From NCBI GenBank assembly GCA_963808965.1, contig CAWEHU010000020.1, positions 204,884 to 268,883 on the forward strand: 64,000 nucleotides of DNA. The letters run 5' to 3'. Below the pieces are notes generated by a model. It had not been told where the DNA came from. It searched no databases and was given only the letters and a program-made list of their open reading frames with translations. Positions 1-8,887 of the stretch are shown one piece after another. Each line of letters opens with the position of its first letter. Positions within the stretch are counted from its first letter, which is position 1. This DNA is from CAWEHU01 sp963808965 (GTDB lineage Bacteria; Pseudomonadota; Alphaproteobacteria; Acetobacterales; Acetobacteraceae). Made by a program: the position numbers and the translations under genes.

Positions 1-1355
1 CAGCGCTGACCGCGATGGGTCTCGCCTTGCCGCCGAAGCGGGTGCTCATCAACCTGGCCCCGGCCGACTTGCTGAAGGAGGGCTCGCATTTCGACCTGCC
101 GATCGCCATCGCCGTACTAGGCGCGATGGATGTGGTGCCGCGCGAGGATATCGGGGGCTATGCCGCGCTCGGCGAGTTATCGCTGGACGGCTCGCTGAAC
201 CCGGTCGCAGGCGTGTTGCCAGCGGCGATCGGGGCTTCGGCCCGGGATCTCGGCTTGATCTGCGCAGCGGGCCAGGGTGGCGAAGCAGCCTGGGCCGGCC
301 GCATCGAGGTTCTGGCGCCCTCCGACCTGCTGAGCCTCATCAACCATTTCCGGGGCGCGCAAATCCTCACGCCGCCCGACCCGGCGGGCGTGGCCGAGGC
401 AGGAAGCGGCGCGGACCTCGCCGAGGTCAAGGGGATGGAAACGGCCAAACGCGCTTTGGAGATCGCGGCGGCAGGGGGCCACAATCTGCTGCTGATCGGC
501 CCACCCGGCGCGGGCAAGTCGATGTTGGCGGCCCGCCTGCCCGGATTGCTGCCGGATCTCATCCCCCGGGAGGCGCTGGAGGTAAGCATGATCCACAGCG
601 TCGCCGGAATGCTGGACGGGGGACGCCTGGTGATGCGGCCACCGTTCCGCGAGCCGCATCACAGCGCCTCCCAGGCGGCGCTCACCGGCGGCGGACAGCG
701 GGCCAAGCCGGGCGAGGTCTCGCTCGCGCACCGGGGCGTGCTGTTCTTGGACGAGCTGCCTGAATTCCCGAAGCAGGCGCTCGAGGCGCTACGTCAGCCG
801 ATGGAGACCGGCCGAACCACGGTCGCACGCGCGATGGCGCACATCACCTATCCCGCGCGATTCCAACTCATCGCGGCGATGAACCCATGCCGCTGCGGCT
901 ATTTGGGCGATGGCGCGCGTGAGTGCGGACGCGCTCCGCGCTGCGGGGAGGACTACCAGAACCGCATCAGCGGCCCGCTGCTGGACCGCATCGACCTGAC
1001 CGTCGAGGTGCAGCCCGCCTCGGCGGCCGAACTGGCCCGTGCGCCGAAAGGGGAGCCGAGCGCAAGCGTGGCTCTCCGCGTTGCCCGGGCGCGCGCCGCC
1101 CAGCGGAGGCGGTACGGGGAAGATGGCGCGGCCAGCAACGCCGAGGCCGACAGCGCCGATGTCGTGCTGGCCTCGGAAGCACAGACGCTCGCGGAACAGG
1201 CGATGGAAAAGCTGCGGCTTTCCCCTCGCGGCTACACGCGGGTCGTCCGCGTGGCCCGAACGATAGCCGACCTAGCTGGAGCCGAGGTGGTACGCCGGAT
1301 CGATGTCGCGGAGGCGCTTGCGTTCCGACACCGAATGCCCGGGCGGCACGTATAG
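1..1355 (+). CDS. comM: ComM/YifB-type Mg-chelatase-like AAA+ ATPase, 5' end outside window
   Basis: This is the C-terminal part of a YifB/ComM family AAA+ protein. ComM of naturally competent bacteria is a hexameric helicase that promotes branch migration during integration of transforming DNA; in most other bacteria the role is unproven. The reading frame is open from base 3 and reads ALTA just before the methionine at base 15, which is the usual wording inside the N-terminal S5/LonC-like domain, so the true start lies left of the window. Counting from that methionine, Walker A GPPGAGKS is at about residue 162, Walker B reads VLFLDELPEF, a four-cysteine segment (CRCGYLGD...CGRAPRC) follows, and the sensor segment RISGPLLDRIDL and a C-terminal Mg_chelatase_C helical domain complete it. 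It converges on yraN with 5 bp between the stops. Confidence 0.93.
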   Translation, partial: ALTAMGLALPPKRVLINLAPADLLKEGSHFDLPIAIAVLGAMDVVPREDIGGYAALGELSLDGSLNPVAGVLPAAIGASARDLGLICAAGQGGEAAWAGRIEVLAPSDLLSLINHFRGAQILTPPDPAGVAEAGSGADLAEVKGMETAKRALEIAAAGGHNLLLIGPPGAGKSMLAARLPGLLPDLIPREALEVSMIHSVAGMLDGGRLVMRPPFREPHHSASQAALTGGGQRAKPGEVSLAHRGVLFLDELPEFPKQALEALRQPMETGRTTVARAMAHITYPARFQLIAAMNPCRCGYLGDGARECGRAPRCGEDYQNRISGPLLDRIDLTVEVQPASAAELARAPKGEPSASVALRVARARAAQRRRYGEDGAASNAEADSADVVLASEAQTLAEQAMEKLRLSPRGYTRVVRVARTIADLAGAEVVRRIDVAEALAFRHRMPGRHV

Positions 1356-1360
1356 CGGCG

Positions 1361-1858
1361 TCAATCTCCGGCGCGGAAGGCGTCCGGGATCCGTCGGACG
1401 GCACGCGCCGCGTCAACGACGAGCACATCGAAACGCACGCCTTCGCGCCCCCAGTCAGGGTTTGCAGCCATAAGAATCTCGGCAGCCGAAAGCAACCGGC
1501 TACGCTGACGTCCCGATAGTGACGCCGCCGCTTCCGCCAGAGTCGGTCGCGCCTTCACCTCGATGATCGCAAGCAATCCGTCTCGCTCGGCAACCATGTC
1601 CACCTCGCCTGCCTCGGTGCGTAGGCGGCGGCCAAGAACGGCCCAGCCGTCCCGTTGCAGGGCGGTACAGGCCGTCGCCTCCGCATCCACGCCGCACGCG
1701 TAGGCACGAGCGCCACGTTGGCTGCGAGGCCGGTTCTCTGTCAGATGTGAGGCGCCCCGGGAACGGCACGCCGTCTGCCGCCCCCTTCCGGCCGGGATAC
1801 ATGAGGAAGCACTTGGAGCCGGAAGTTTAGTTGCGAGCGCGCCCATGCTTTCCACCAT
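1361..1858 (-). CDS. YraN family (UPF0102) endonuclease-like protein
   Basis: Members of the YraN/UPF0102 family have a Holliday-junction-resolvase/restriction-endonuclease-like fold, but their substrate is not established. The conserved core is visible: an N-terminal Glu in VDAEATACTALQ, then GEVDMV, then IIEVKAR, which together give the E-xx-D-x-EVK type nuclease centre. The C-terminal half (RFDVLVVD...RRIPDAFRA) also matches the family. YraN proteins are usually about 120 residues, so the first 40 or so residues here (low-complexity, Arg/Ser rich) are probably not translated, and the start is likely near base 1740. It is convergent with comM. Confidence 0.8.
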   Translation of the reverse strand: MVESMGALATKLPAPSASSCIPAGRGRQTACRSRGASHLTENRPRSQRGARAYACGVDAEATACTALQRDGWAVLGRRLRTEAGEVDMVAERDGLLAIIEVKARPTLAEAAASLSGRQRSRLLSAAEILMAANPDWGREGVRFDVLVVDAARAVRRIPDAFRAGD

Positions 1859-1941
1859 TCCCGTGCGACAGATCGACGCACCTTGGCGAGTTTAGCAGAC
1901 GAACCGCCCTCGTAACATCCCCTTTCGGCGCTTCCGGCCCC

Positions 1942-2985
1942 TCATTGTGTCGCACGCCCCTCCGCGACCGCATGGCAAGCCACCGACACCATGCCCACAC
2001 GCGTGTGCCGCGGCTTCTCAATTCGGCAACGCGCGTTCGCCAGTGGGCAGCGTGGATGGAAACTGCACCCGGGAGGTGGGCTGATCGGACTCGGCACCTC
2101 ACCGCCGACCGGGGTCCGGGCGCGGCCCACCATCTCGAGGTCGGGAATCGCCTCCAGCAGCAGACGCGTGTACGGATGACGCGGCGCGCGGAAGATGACC
2201 TCGCCCGGCCCGCTCTCGACGATCCGGCCGAGATACATCACGCCCAGCAGGTCTGACATGTGCCGGACCACGGCGAGATTGTGGCTAATGAAGAGATAGG
2301 TCAGCCCGAGCCGTTGCTGCAGCCCGCGCATCAAATTGAGGATTTGTGCCTGGACCGAGACGTCGAGCGCGCTTGTCGGCTCGTCGCAGACCAGGAACTC
2401 CGGCTCGCTCGAAAGCGCCCGGGCGATGGAGATCCGCTGCCGTTGGCCGCCGGAGAATTCGTGCGGGAACTTTTCGCCATCGGCAGGCGAAAGTCCTACC
2501 TGCGAGAGCGCCTGACCGACCCGGTCGCTGGTGTCGGCGGCGGAGCGCACGATGCCGAACGCGCGAACCGGCTCCGCGACAATGTCGCGCACTCGCCAGC
2601 GCGGATTGAGAGACGCGTACGGGTCCTGAAAAATCATGTTCATGCGCCGCCGCAGGTCGGGCTGGGCGCGTGCGGCCGAGAGGGTCCGGCCCTCGAAGCG
2701 GATCTCGCCCCGGCTCGGCGAATAGAGCCCGACCGCGAGGCGCGCGATCGTGGACTTGCCACAGCCGCTCTCCCCCACGAGCGACATCGTGGCGCCACGC
2801 GGAATCGCGAAGGATACGTCATCGACGGCGCGCAGCGTGCGACGAGGCTCGCGCGCCAACGTGCGCTGCAACCACGGCTTCGAGACATCGAACAGTTTGG
2901 TGACCCGGACGGCCTCGAACATCGGCGCAGGCCCGGCGAGCAGCTCACGCGCCGGAGCCTCAGGCATGCGCGGGACTTCGCTCAT
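1942..2985 (-). CDS. oppF: Oligopeptide/dipeptide ABC transporter ATP-binding protein (OppF/DppF type)
   Basis: This is the second of two ATPases that power a peptide/nickel/opine-family ABC importer at the inner membrane. Walker A GESGCGKST, signature FSGGQRQRISIARAL, Walker B FLVCDEPTSALDV and the H-loop (ISHNLAVV) are all present. The C-terminal oligo_HPY extension with the paired cysteines CSFHPRCPLANARC is the mark of the Opp/Dpp subfamily and may bind a cluster or metal. The start overlaps the 3' end of oppD by 26 bp, so the two are translationally linked. It is the last gene of the operon oppB-oppC-oppD-oppF. The substrate cannot be told from the ATPases. Confidence 0.92.
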   Translation of the reverse strand: MSEVPRMPEAPARELLAGPAPMFEAVRVTKLFDVSKPWLQRTLAREPRRTLRAVDDVSFAIPRGATMSLVGESGCGKSTIARLAVGLYSPSRGEIRFEGRTLSAARAQPDLRRRMNMIFQDPYASLNPRWRVRDIVAEPVRAFGIVRSAADTSDRVGQALSQVGLSPADGEKFPHEFSGGQRQRISIARALSSEPEFLVCDEPTSALDVSVQAQILNLMRGLQQRLGLTYLFISHNLAVVRHMSDLLGVMYLGRIVESGPGEVIFRAPRHPYTRLLLEAIPDLEMVGRARTPVGGEVPSPISPPPGCSFHPRCPLANARCRIEKPRHTRVGMVSVACHAVAEGRATQ

Positions 2986-3961
2986 CGCGCACCGGAGCGG
3001 GCTTGGCGTGGAGCCAACAGGCGGCGCGGGTGGCGCCCGCTTGCAAAAGCTCCGGCCGCTCCACGCGGCAAAGGCCGAACATCTTGGGACAGCGCGGGTG
3101 GAACGCGCATCCGGACGGAATCCGGCCGATGCGCGGCATCGCGCCGTCGATCTGCCGCAGCCGCTCGAGCTTATGCTCGATCGAGGGAATGCTGCCCATC
3201 AGCCCTTCGGTGTAGGGATGCGCGGGCTGCTTCACGATTTCCCGGACCGGGCCGATCTCGACCGCGCGGCCCGCATACATGACAAGCACCCGGTCGGCGG
3301 TCTCGGCGATCACGCCCATGTCGTGCGTTATCAGCATCACTGCCGTCCCGTGATCGCGTGTGAGCCGCTTGAGCAGGGCGATGATTTGCGCCTGGATCGA
3401 TACATCCAGCGCCGTCGTCGGCTCGTCCGCGATCACCAGGCGCGGCTCGGCGCAGAGTGCGAGCGCGATCACGACGCGCTGCCGCATTCCGCCCGAGAAT
3501 TCGTGTGGATAGGCGTCGATCCGCTCGCGGGCGGCGGGAACTCCGACCTGCTCCAGCCATTTCACCGAGCGCTCCCGGGCGTCCCGGTCCGAAAGGCCGA
3601 GATGGGTCTGCATCGTTTCGGCGAGTTGCCGTCCGACGGAATAGAGCGGATTGAGCGTGGTCAGCGGATCCTGGAAGATGGCGCCGATCTGGCGACCGCG
3701 GACGCGGCGCATCCGCTCGTACGGAAGATCGTCGATCCGCCTTCCATCCAGCAGGATCCGTCCGCTCGCGATATGACCGGGCGGTTGCAGCAGCCCGATG
3801 ATGGCCGCGCCGGTCAGGGACTTGCCGGCGCCGCTCTCTCCGACCACGCCTAGCACCTCGCCCGGCCCAATCTCGAAGGAAACGTGGTCCAGCGCCCGCA
3901 GCACGCCGCGCCTGGTGGGAAACTCGACCGTCAGTTCCTGAACTTGCAGCAGCGGTGTCAT
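2960..3961 (-). CDS. oppD: Oligopeptide/dipeptide ABC transporter ATP-binding protein (OppD/DppD type)
   Basis: This is the first ATPase of the peptide-type ABC importer, 333 residues as usual for OppD/DppD. It shows Walker A GESGAGKS, signature FSGGMRQRVVIALAL, Walker B LVIADEPTTALDV, H-loop ITHDMGVIAE, and the C-terminal cysteine segment CAFHPRCPKMFGLC of the oligo_HPY domain. It lies 10 bp downstream of oppC on the same strand and overlaps oppF by 26 bp. OppD and OppF normally form a heterodimer under the two permeases. Confidence 0.92.
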   Translation of the reverse strand: MTPLLQVQELTVEFPTRRGVLRALDHVSFEIGPGEVLGVVGESGAGKSLTGAAIIGLLQPPGHIASGRILLDGRRIDDLPYERMRRVRGRQIGAIFQDPLTTLNPLYSVGRQLAETMQTHLGLSDRDARERSVKWLEQVGVPAARERIDAYPHEFSGGMRQRVVIALALCAEPRLVIADEPTTALDVSIQAQIIALLKRLTRDHGTAVMLITHDMGVIAETADRVLVMYAGRAVEIGPVREIVKQPAHPYTEGLMGSIPSIEHKLERLRQIDGAMPRIGRIPSGCAFHPRCPKMFGLCRVERPELLQAGATRAACWLHAKPAPVRDERSPAHA

Positions 3962-3971
3962 CGCGCCTTGC

Positions 3972-4907
3972 TCACCGCAGCCTCGGGTTCAGCGCGTCCC
4001 GCAGCCAATCGCCGAACAAATTGACGGACAGCACCATCAGCACGAGCGCGAGCCCCGGAAAGATCGTCATCCACCACTCGCCGCTGAACAGGAAGTCATT
4101 CCCTATCCGGATCAGAGTTCCAAGCGAGGGCTGTGTCGGAGGCAATCCCACCCCGAGGAAGGAGAGGGTTGCCTCGTCCAGCACTGCGAGCCCGAGCGTG
4201 AGCGTGGCGATCACCAGCACGGGCGTCATCACGTTCGGCAGAATATGTGTCGCCATGATGCGAAGAGGCGAAAGCCCGATCACCTGCGCGGCGAGCACGT
4301 ATTCATGCCGCCGCTCGACCATCGTGGAGCCGCGGACGGTGCGAGCGAATTGCGGCCAGCGGCTGACGCCGATCGCCAGGATAAGCACGTAGATCTCGAG
4401 TCTTTCGTGCAAGCTTCTCGGCAGCGCCGCGCTCACGATGCCGTCGACCAGCAAGGCAATGAGAATGGCCGGGAATGTGAGCTGGATATCCGCCATGCGC
4501 ATGAGCACCGCATCGGCGGCACCCCCCAGATATCCGGCCAGCAGCCCGACCGCGATCCCGACCACGGTCGCGAAGAGAATTGCCGAGACGCCGACGAGAA
4601 GACTGATCCGCATTCCGAAGAGAATGCCGGAAAGAACGTCGCGGCCCTGGTCGTCGGTGCCGAGCGGATAGGACCAGTCGGCATCCCGCAGGAAAATCGG
4701 GGGCTTGAAGCTGTCCATGAGATTGAGACCGGCGAGGTCGAACGGGTCGTGCGGCGCGATCCACGGAGCGAGGGCGGCTCCGAAGAAGCAGGCCACAGCG
4801 ATGGCAGCCGAGAGGATCGCTACCGGCGAACGCCGGAAACCGTAGGCGATGTCACTGTCGAGAAGCCGCGCGAACGCGCCGCCGCTGGAGCGTGCGGCCT
4901 CGCTCAT
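3972..4907 (-). CDS. oppC: Peptide-type ABC transporter permease, OppC/DppC
   Basis: The protein is an inner-membrane permease of the BPD_transp_1 family with the OppC_N extension. The frame is open far upstream, but the start at 4907 (MSEAARSSGG) is preferred because its ATG overlaps the oppB stop in an ATGA tetranucleotide (4904-4907), giving 311 residues, the family norm. The N-terminal TM near residues 30-50, the periplasmic DPFD segment, the YPLGTDDQGRDVLS motif diagnostic of OppC/DppC and the EAA loop (EYVLAAQVIGLSPLRIMATHILPN) are visible. It should pair with OppB. Confidence 0.92.
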   Translation of the reverse strand: MSEAARSSGGAFARLLDSDIAYGFRRSPVAILSAAIAVACFFGAALAPWIAPHDPFDLAGLNLMDSFKPPIFLRDADWSYPLGTDDQGRDVLSGILFGMRISLLVGVSAILFATVVGIAVGLLAGYLGGAADAVLMRMADIQLTFPAILIALLVDGIVSAALPRSLHERLEIYVLILAIGVSRWPQFARTVRGSTMVERRHEYVLAAQVIGLSPLRIMATHILPNVMTPVLVIATLTLGLAVLDEATLSFLGVGLPPTQPSLGTLIRIGNDFLFSGEWWMTIFPGLALVLMVLSVNLFGDWLRDALNPRLR

Positions 4908-5887
4908 CGTGTGGCCAGGCGGGAGACGCGCAAGCGCGGATCGACCGCATAATAGAGGAGGTCCACGACCAGATTGATCGCGACGAAAAGCACCGCGATC
5001 AGCAGAAGGTAGGCGGAGATGACGGGAATGTCGGCGACGGCGATCGACTGCACGAGCAGCAATCCCATGCCGGGCCACTGAAAGACTTTTTCCGTGACGA
5101 TCGAGAACGCGACGACCATGCCGAGCTGCAGGCCGACGATGGTGATGACTGGCACCAGCGTGTTTCTCAGGGCGTGGCCGAAATGGATTGCTCTGTTCGG
5201 CAGACCGCGAGCGCGGGCGAATTTGATGTAGTCGCTCCGCAACACCTCCAGCATCTCGGCCCGCACCAGGCGCATGATCAAGGTCATTTGAAACAGTCCG
5301 AGCGTGATCGCCGGCAGGACGAGCGCCCTGATCCCGGAGAGCGTCAGAAAGCCGGTCGTCCACCACCCCCCGATCTGCACGACATCGCCCCGCCCGAAAC
5401 TCGGCAGCCAGCCGAGAGCGACGCTGAAAGCAAGAATCAGCAGAATGCCAATGAGGAAAGTCGGCAGGGATACTCCGACCAGGCTGAACACCATCAACAG
5501 CCGGGAGAGCCATGAATTACGATGGATCGCCGTGTAAACTCCCATCGGCAGCCCGACCACCAGGGCCAGAACCGACGCCGTGAACGCCAATTCGAGGGTT
5601 GCCGGCATCCGCTCGGCGATCAGCCCCGCGACGGGGCGCGCGAGCCGGTAACTGATGCCGAAATTGCCTTGCAGGGCCGACCACATGAACTTGGCGTACT
5701 GCACGAAGAAGGGCTGATCGAGGCCGAGCTGGTGCACCAGCGCCTGTCGCTCGGCTTCCGTATAGTCCTGACCGAGCATGATCACCACGGGATCCCCGAC
5801 GAAGGCAAAAATAGCATAGGCGATGAAACCGACGACCAGGAGTACCGGGATCGCCTGCAGGAACCGTGAAATGATGAAAGCGAACAT
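4904..5887 (-). CDS. oppB: Peptide-type ABC transporter permease, OppB/DppB
   Basis: This 327-residue inner-membrane permease starts with a signal-anchor-like first TM (ISRFLQAIPVLLVVGFIAYA) and has the OppB hallmarks: the LGLDQPFFVQY segment after TM1, six predicted TM segments, and the EAA loop (YIKFARARGLPNRAIHFGHALRN). It opens the four-gene operon oppB-C-D-F, coupled to oppC by an ATGA overlap. No periplasmic substrate-binding gene lies beside it; the upstream neighbour is an AI-2E-family protein on the same strand, 29 bp away. Confidence 0.93.
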   Translation of the reverse strand: MFAFIISRFLQAIPVLLVVGFIAYAIFAFVGDPVVIMLGQDYTEAERQALVHQLGLDQPFFVQYAKFMWSALQGNFGISYRLARPVAGLIAERMPATLELAFTASVLALVVGLPMGVYTAIHRNSWLSRLLMVFSLVGVSLPTFLIGILLILAFSVALGWLPSFGRGDVVQIGGWWTTGFLTLSGIRALVLPAITLGLFQMTLIMRLVRAEMLEVLRSDYIKFARARGLPNRAIHFGHALRNTLVPVITIVGLQLGMVVAFSIVTEKVFQWPGMGLLLVQSIAVADIPVISAYLLLIAVLFVAINLVVDLLYYAVDPRLRVSRLATR

Positions 5888-5916
5888 GCGGTCTCAGAGT
5901 ACGCGATCCGCCCGCC

Positions 5917-7140
5917 TCAGCGCCAGCGCGAGGGAGGCTGCGGAAGCTCGCCCGCGCGGGCCCATTCGTTTACGAGCGTGAAGCCGATCCCGAGCAGCAC
6001 CGGGCCCAGGAAGACCCCCAGCAGCCCGAACGCCAGCGCGCCGCCGAGCACGCCCAAGACGGTGAGCAGGAACGGAAGCTGGGCCCCCCGGGAAATCAGC
6101 CAGGGCTGGATCACGTTGTAGGTGCCGGTGATCACCACGACTCCATAGATGACGAGGAAAATCCCGGCACCCATGCGGCCGATCGTCATCAGCCAAATGC
6201 TGGCGGGAATCCAAACCAGCGGCGCCCCCACCGGCAGCACCGAAAGAAAACCCGCGATCGCCGCCAACAACACGGGTCGCGGCACGCCCGCTATCCATAA
6301 CCCGAGCGCCGTCAGAATGCCCTGCACGATCGCGGTGCCGAGGATAGCGTAGACGGTGCCACGCACTGTCGCGCCCGTGACAGCGATCAGCCGATCGGCT
6401 TGCTCGCCGGCGATCCGTCGGATCAGGCTTTGCAGCCTTGCCGCTATCGGTTCTCCATAGAGATAGAAGAAAAAGGCGATGAACAGCGCCAGCATGAACA
6501 GAACGACGCCGTTCGCGATGCCCAGCAGCAGGCTGATGCCGCCCTCCGCGAGAAGCCCAAAATACGGGCGGAACGCATCCACCATGGCAGAGAGATCCGC
6601 GGCCCAGTGGTCCCAGAGCGGCCCGAATATCGCTCCCAGCAGCGGAATGCCATGCACCCAGAGCGGCGCCCGAGGCAGTCCCGCCCGCAACGCGCCCTCG
6701 ATCAGCTCCCGGAGCTGGGCCACGTCGCTGCCGCTCGCCGGGGCCGCGAGAGCGAGCGGAAGGACGATCACGAGGGCGGTAAGCGTCACCATGATACCCG
6801 CCGCCGCACTCCGACCCAGGCGGAGATGCGCCCGAAGCCATTCGCAGACAGGCCAAGTCGTGAACACGAGGATGCCGGCCCAAAGTATCGCCGAGAAGAA
6901 AGGCCAGAGCACCAGGACGCAGCCCACCGCGATCCCGCCGATGAGGAGTCCCATAAGCAGGCGTTCGGCCGCCCTCTCCCGCGGTCCCGGCACCGCTCCG
7001 GTGGCTCGGGGCGCATCCTCGTCCTCAGCTGGGACGGAGCGCACCGGATCGGGCTCGACCCGTCTCAAGCAGCATTCCCTTTCCGGTTCGGCATCTCCGG
7101 TGCGCTGGCTTTCCTCGGCCGTCAAGTCGCGAGGAGACAC
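5917..7140 (-). CDS. AI-2E family (PerM/TqsA-like) membrane transporter
   Basis: This is a member of the AI-2E_transport (UPF0118) family, a large set of eight-TM inner-membrane proteins. Some export autoinducer-2, others are Na+/H+ antiporters or have no known substrate. The pattern is typical: two N-terminal TM segments (LLIGGIAVGCVLVLWPFFSA...), a cytosolic or periplasmic linker, and a C-terminal bundle with GTVYAILGTAIVQGILTALG and LPVGAPLVWIPASIWL. The frame opens with a GTG at 7140 and about 60 charged, poorly conserved residues; an alternative ATG at 6954 sits just before TM1. It is divergent from the XRE gene at 7302, sharing a 160-bp intergenic region. Confidence 0.85.
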   Translation of the reverse strand: MSPRDLTAEESQRTGDAEPERECCLRRVEPDPVRSVPAEDEDAPRATGAVPGPRERAAERLLMGLLIGGIAVGCVLVLWPFFSAILWAGILVFTTWPVCEWLRAHLRLGRSAAAGIMVTLTALVIVLPLALAAPASGSDVAQLRELIEGALRAGLPRAPLWVHGIPLLGAIFGPLWDHWAADLSAMVDAFRPYFGLLAEGGISLLLGIANGVVLFMLALFIAFFFYLYGEPIAARLQSLIRRIAGEQADRLIAVTGATVRGTVYAILGTAIVQGILTALGLWIAGVPRPVLLAAIAGFLSVLPVGAPLVWIPASIWLMTIGRMGAGIFLVIYGVVVITGTYNVIQPWLISRGAQLPFLLTVLGVLGGALAFGLLGVFLGPVLLGIGFTLVNEWARAGELPQPPSRWR

Positions 7141-7301
7141 GCCACAACCTTCACCGTTTCCATTCGGTTGTGATACACTGTCCCGGCTCTAGGGATGGAG
7201 TCGCATGTGCTGACGCCTGGAGCGGTTCTCTGCCGGTTTGATCATTTGCGTGGGCTAGAGTTCGATTCCGAAACACTCTCCCTGGTAACAGTCGGGCATA
7301 C

Positions 7302-8186
7302 GTGGTGATGCGCTTCACGGAAATCGGCCAGCAGTTGCGCGCCTACAGGCTGGAATCCGGTCTGCGCGCCGAGGAGATCGCCGCCAGGCTGGGAGTCTCG
7401 CGGGCTGCGCTCTATCGCTATGAAAAAGGCGAGGTGATCAAGCTCGACACGATCAAACGCCTGGCGGAACTCCTGAAAATTTCCCCTCTGTCGCTGCTCG
7501 GGATCGGGGTCGAGTACTACAATCGCCCGATAGGCTATTTCGAGCGGCTGCGCCAGATCGAGGAAACGGCGGATCAGATCCTCCAACTGTTCGGTCCGGT
7601 CTGCTATCTGACCACGTCCGATTCGTATGACGCGGCGCTCGCCGAGGCATTTGACGAAGCCGCCGACCAGGCCGGATCCGATCGGGTCGCGATGCGCGGC
7701 ATGGCCGAGCAAGTGATGGGCATACTCACATCCCGCAAGCGGATGTATGCGATGCGCCGGCCCACCATCATCGCCATGATTTCGGTCGGCTCCGTGCAGC
7801 GCCTGCTTGAGGTCGGGGTCGCCGGAAACGTGGCCGTCTCAGAGCGCGTTCGGCGGGTCTGCCGTCAGGTCGCGGTCACCGAGGTCGAGAACATGGCCGC
7901 CATGATGGAAACCGAGCCGATGGGCCTGCAATTCGGGCTGCTCGGCGGGCCGCATCCGACCTCGGCCTTCAAGATTTTGCGTGCACGCGACCGGGCGAGC
8001 CTCGGCATCAATCCATTCCGAACAGATACCCATCCCAGCGCTCATACCGGGGTGGCGATGGTCACTGCCTCGGACGAGGCCATCGCGGCGCATCAGCGGG
8101 TGGCCGAAACAAGCTGGCGCGAGGCGATAAAGGGACCGACCGGGGCCGCCCGCCTCCGCCAACTCCTCGCGGCGGTGCACGCCTGA
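7302..8186 (+). CDS. XRE-family transcriptional regulator with a C-terminal domain of unknown function
   Basis: Residues 5-65 form a Cro/CI-type helix-turn-helix (QLRAYRLESGLRAEEIAARL followed by GVSRAALYRYEKGEVI), so the protein should bind DNA as a dimer. The remaining 220 residues are one conserved-looking block with no domain I can name, containing an Arg-rich stretch (SRKRMYAMRRPTII) and a long central helix; this part may sense a ligand. Two GTG codons (7302, 7305) and an ATG (7308) are possible starts; the ATG gives MRFTEIGQQLR. It is divergent from the AI-2E transporter gene and could regulate it. Confidence 0.82.
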   Translation: MVMRFTEIGQQLRAYRLESGLRAEEIAARLGVSRAALYRYEKGEVIKLDTIKRLAELLKISPLSLLGIGVEYYNRPIGYFERLRQIEETADQILQLFGPVCYLTTSDSYDAALAEAFDEAADQAGSDRVAMRGMAEQVMGILTSRKRMYAMRRPTIIAMISVGSVQRLLEVGVAGNVAVSERVRRVCRQVAVTEVENMAAMMETEPMGLQFGLLGGPHPTSAFKILRARDRASLGINPFRTDTHPSAHTGVAMVTASDEAIAAHQRVAETSWREAIKGPTGAARLRQLLAAVHA

Positions 8187-8238
8187 CACCTGGGCCTGCG
8201 GGGTTGGGCGGGCCGGAGCCTGCGTCTATGCTTTGGGC

Positions 8239-8887
8239 ATGGCGGCAGAAAAGCACCCTCCCCTGCCCTCGCATCCCGATGTCGAGGTCGAGCACAACGA
8301 GCGTGTCTGGAACGGGCGTTTTCCGCTGGAGATCGTTCGCTTTCGCCATCGCCGGTTCGATGGCGGCTTCTCGGGCCCCCGTACCTGGGAACTGTGGCGG
8401 CGGGGCCGGGCAGCGGCGATGCTGCCCTACGATCCAGAGGCCGATTTGGTCGTCCTCATGGAGCAGTTTCGCCTGCCGGCGCTCGCTGCCGGCATCGCGC
8501 CGGTGATGCTTGGAGATCCCGGCCGGTCTCTGCGATGCCGGCGAGCATCCGGAAACCACGCTTCTGCGTGAGGCACACGAAGAGATCGGGCTGGAGCCGG
8601 ACCGGCTGGAACGGATCGGAGATTTCATGCTCACGCCGGGGGGCGCCGACGAGTATGTGGCCCTCTTCGCCGGCCGTGTCGCCGCTCCACGCGCGGCCGC
8701 GGACGGTACGGCCGGAACTGGTGGGCTCGCCTCCGAAAACGAGGATATTCGCGTGTTGGTGCTCCCGGCCGAGAAGGCGATCGAGCAGGTGCTGACCGGC
8801 GACGTCCCCAATGCCGTTACCGCGCTCGGGCTGCTCTGGCTTGCCTCCCGCCGGGATTGGCTTCGCCGGCATTGGGCTCGACCGTGA
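8239..8887 (+). pseudogene. nudF: NUDIX hydrolase, ADP-ribose pyrophosphatase type (NudF), split by +1 frameshift
   Basis: Two overlapping frames together give one ADP-ribose pyrophosphatase. This enzyme hydrolyses ADP-ribose and related NDP-sugars. The first frame (from ATG 8239) ends its homology at LPALAAGIAPVML, and the second picks up with EIPAGLCDAGE. The complete Nudix box G-x5-E-x7-RE-x2-EE-x-G (GLCDAGEHPETTLLREAHEE then IGL) lies in the second frame. Removing one T in the run at 8510-8511 restores a continuous protein of about 215 residues. The 3' end overlaps alaX in a GTGA tetranucleotide. All catalytic residues are present, so an assembly indel is as likely as true inactivation. 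Confidence 0.85.

Noticed and set aside
2260..3282. A 340-codon plus-strand frame across the ABC ATPase genes
   Set aside because: It is antisense to oppF/oppD, which carry all ATPase motifs; no domain seen.
4245..5515. Plus-strand frames across the permease genes
   Set aside because: Antisense to oppC and oppB; Asp/Gln/Arg-rich mirror text.
5917..7140. Quorum-sensing system by the AI-2E transporter
   Set aside because: The family is broad and mostly not linked to autoinducer-2; no luxS or Lsr gene is near.
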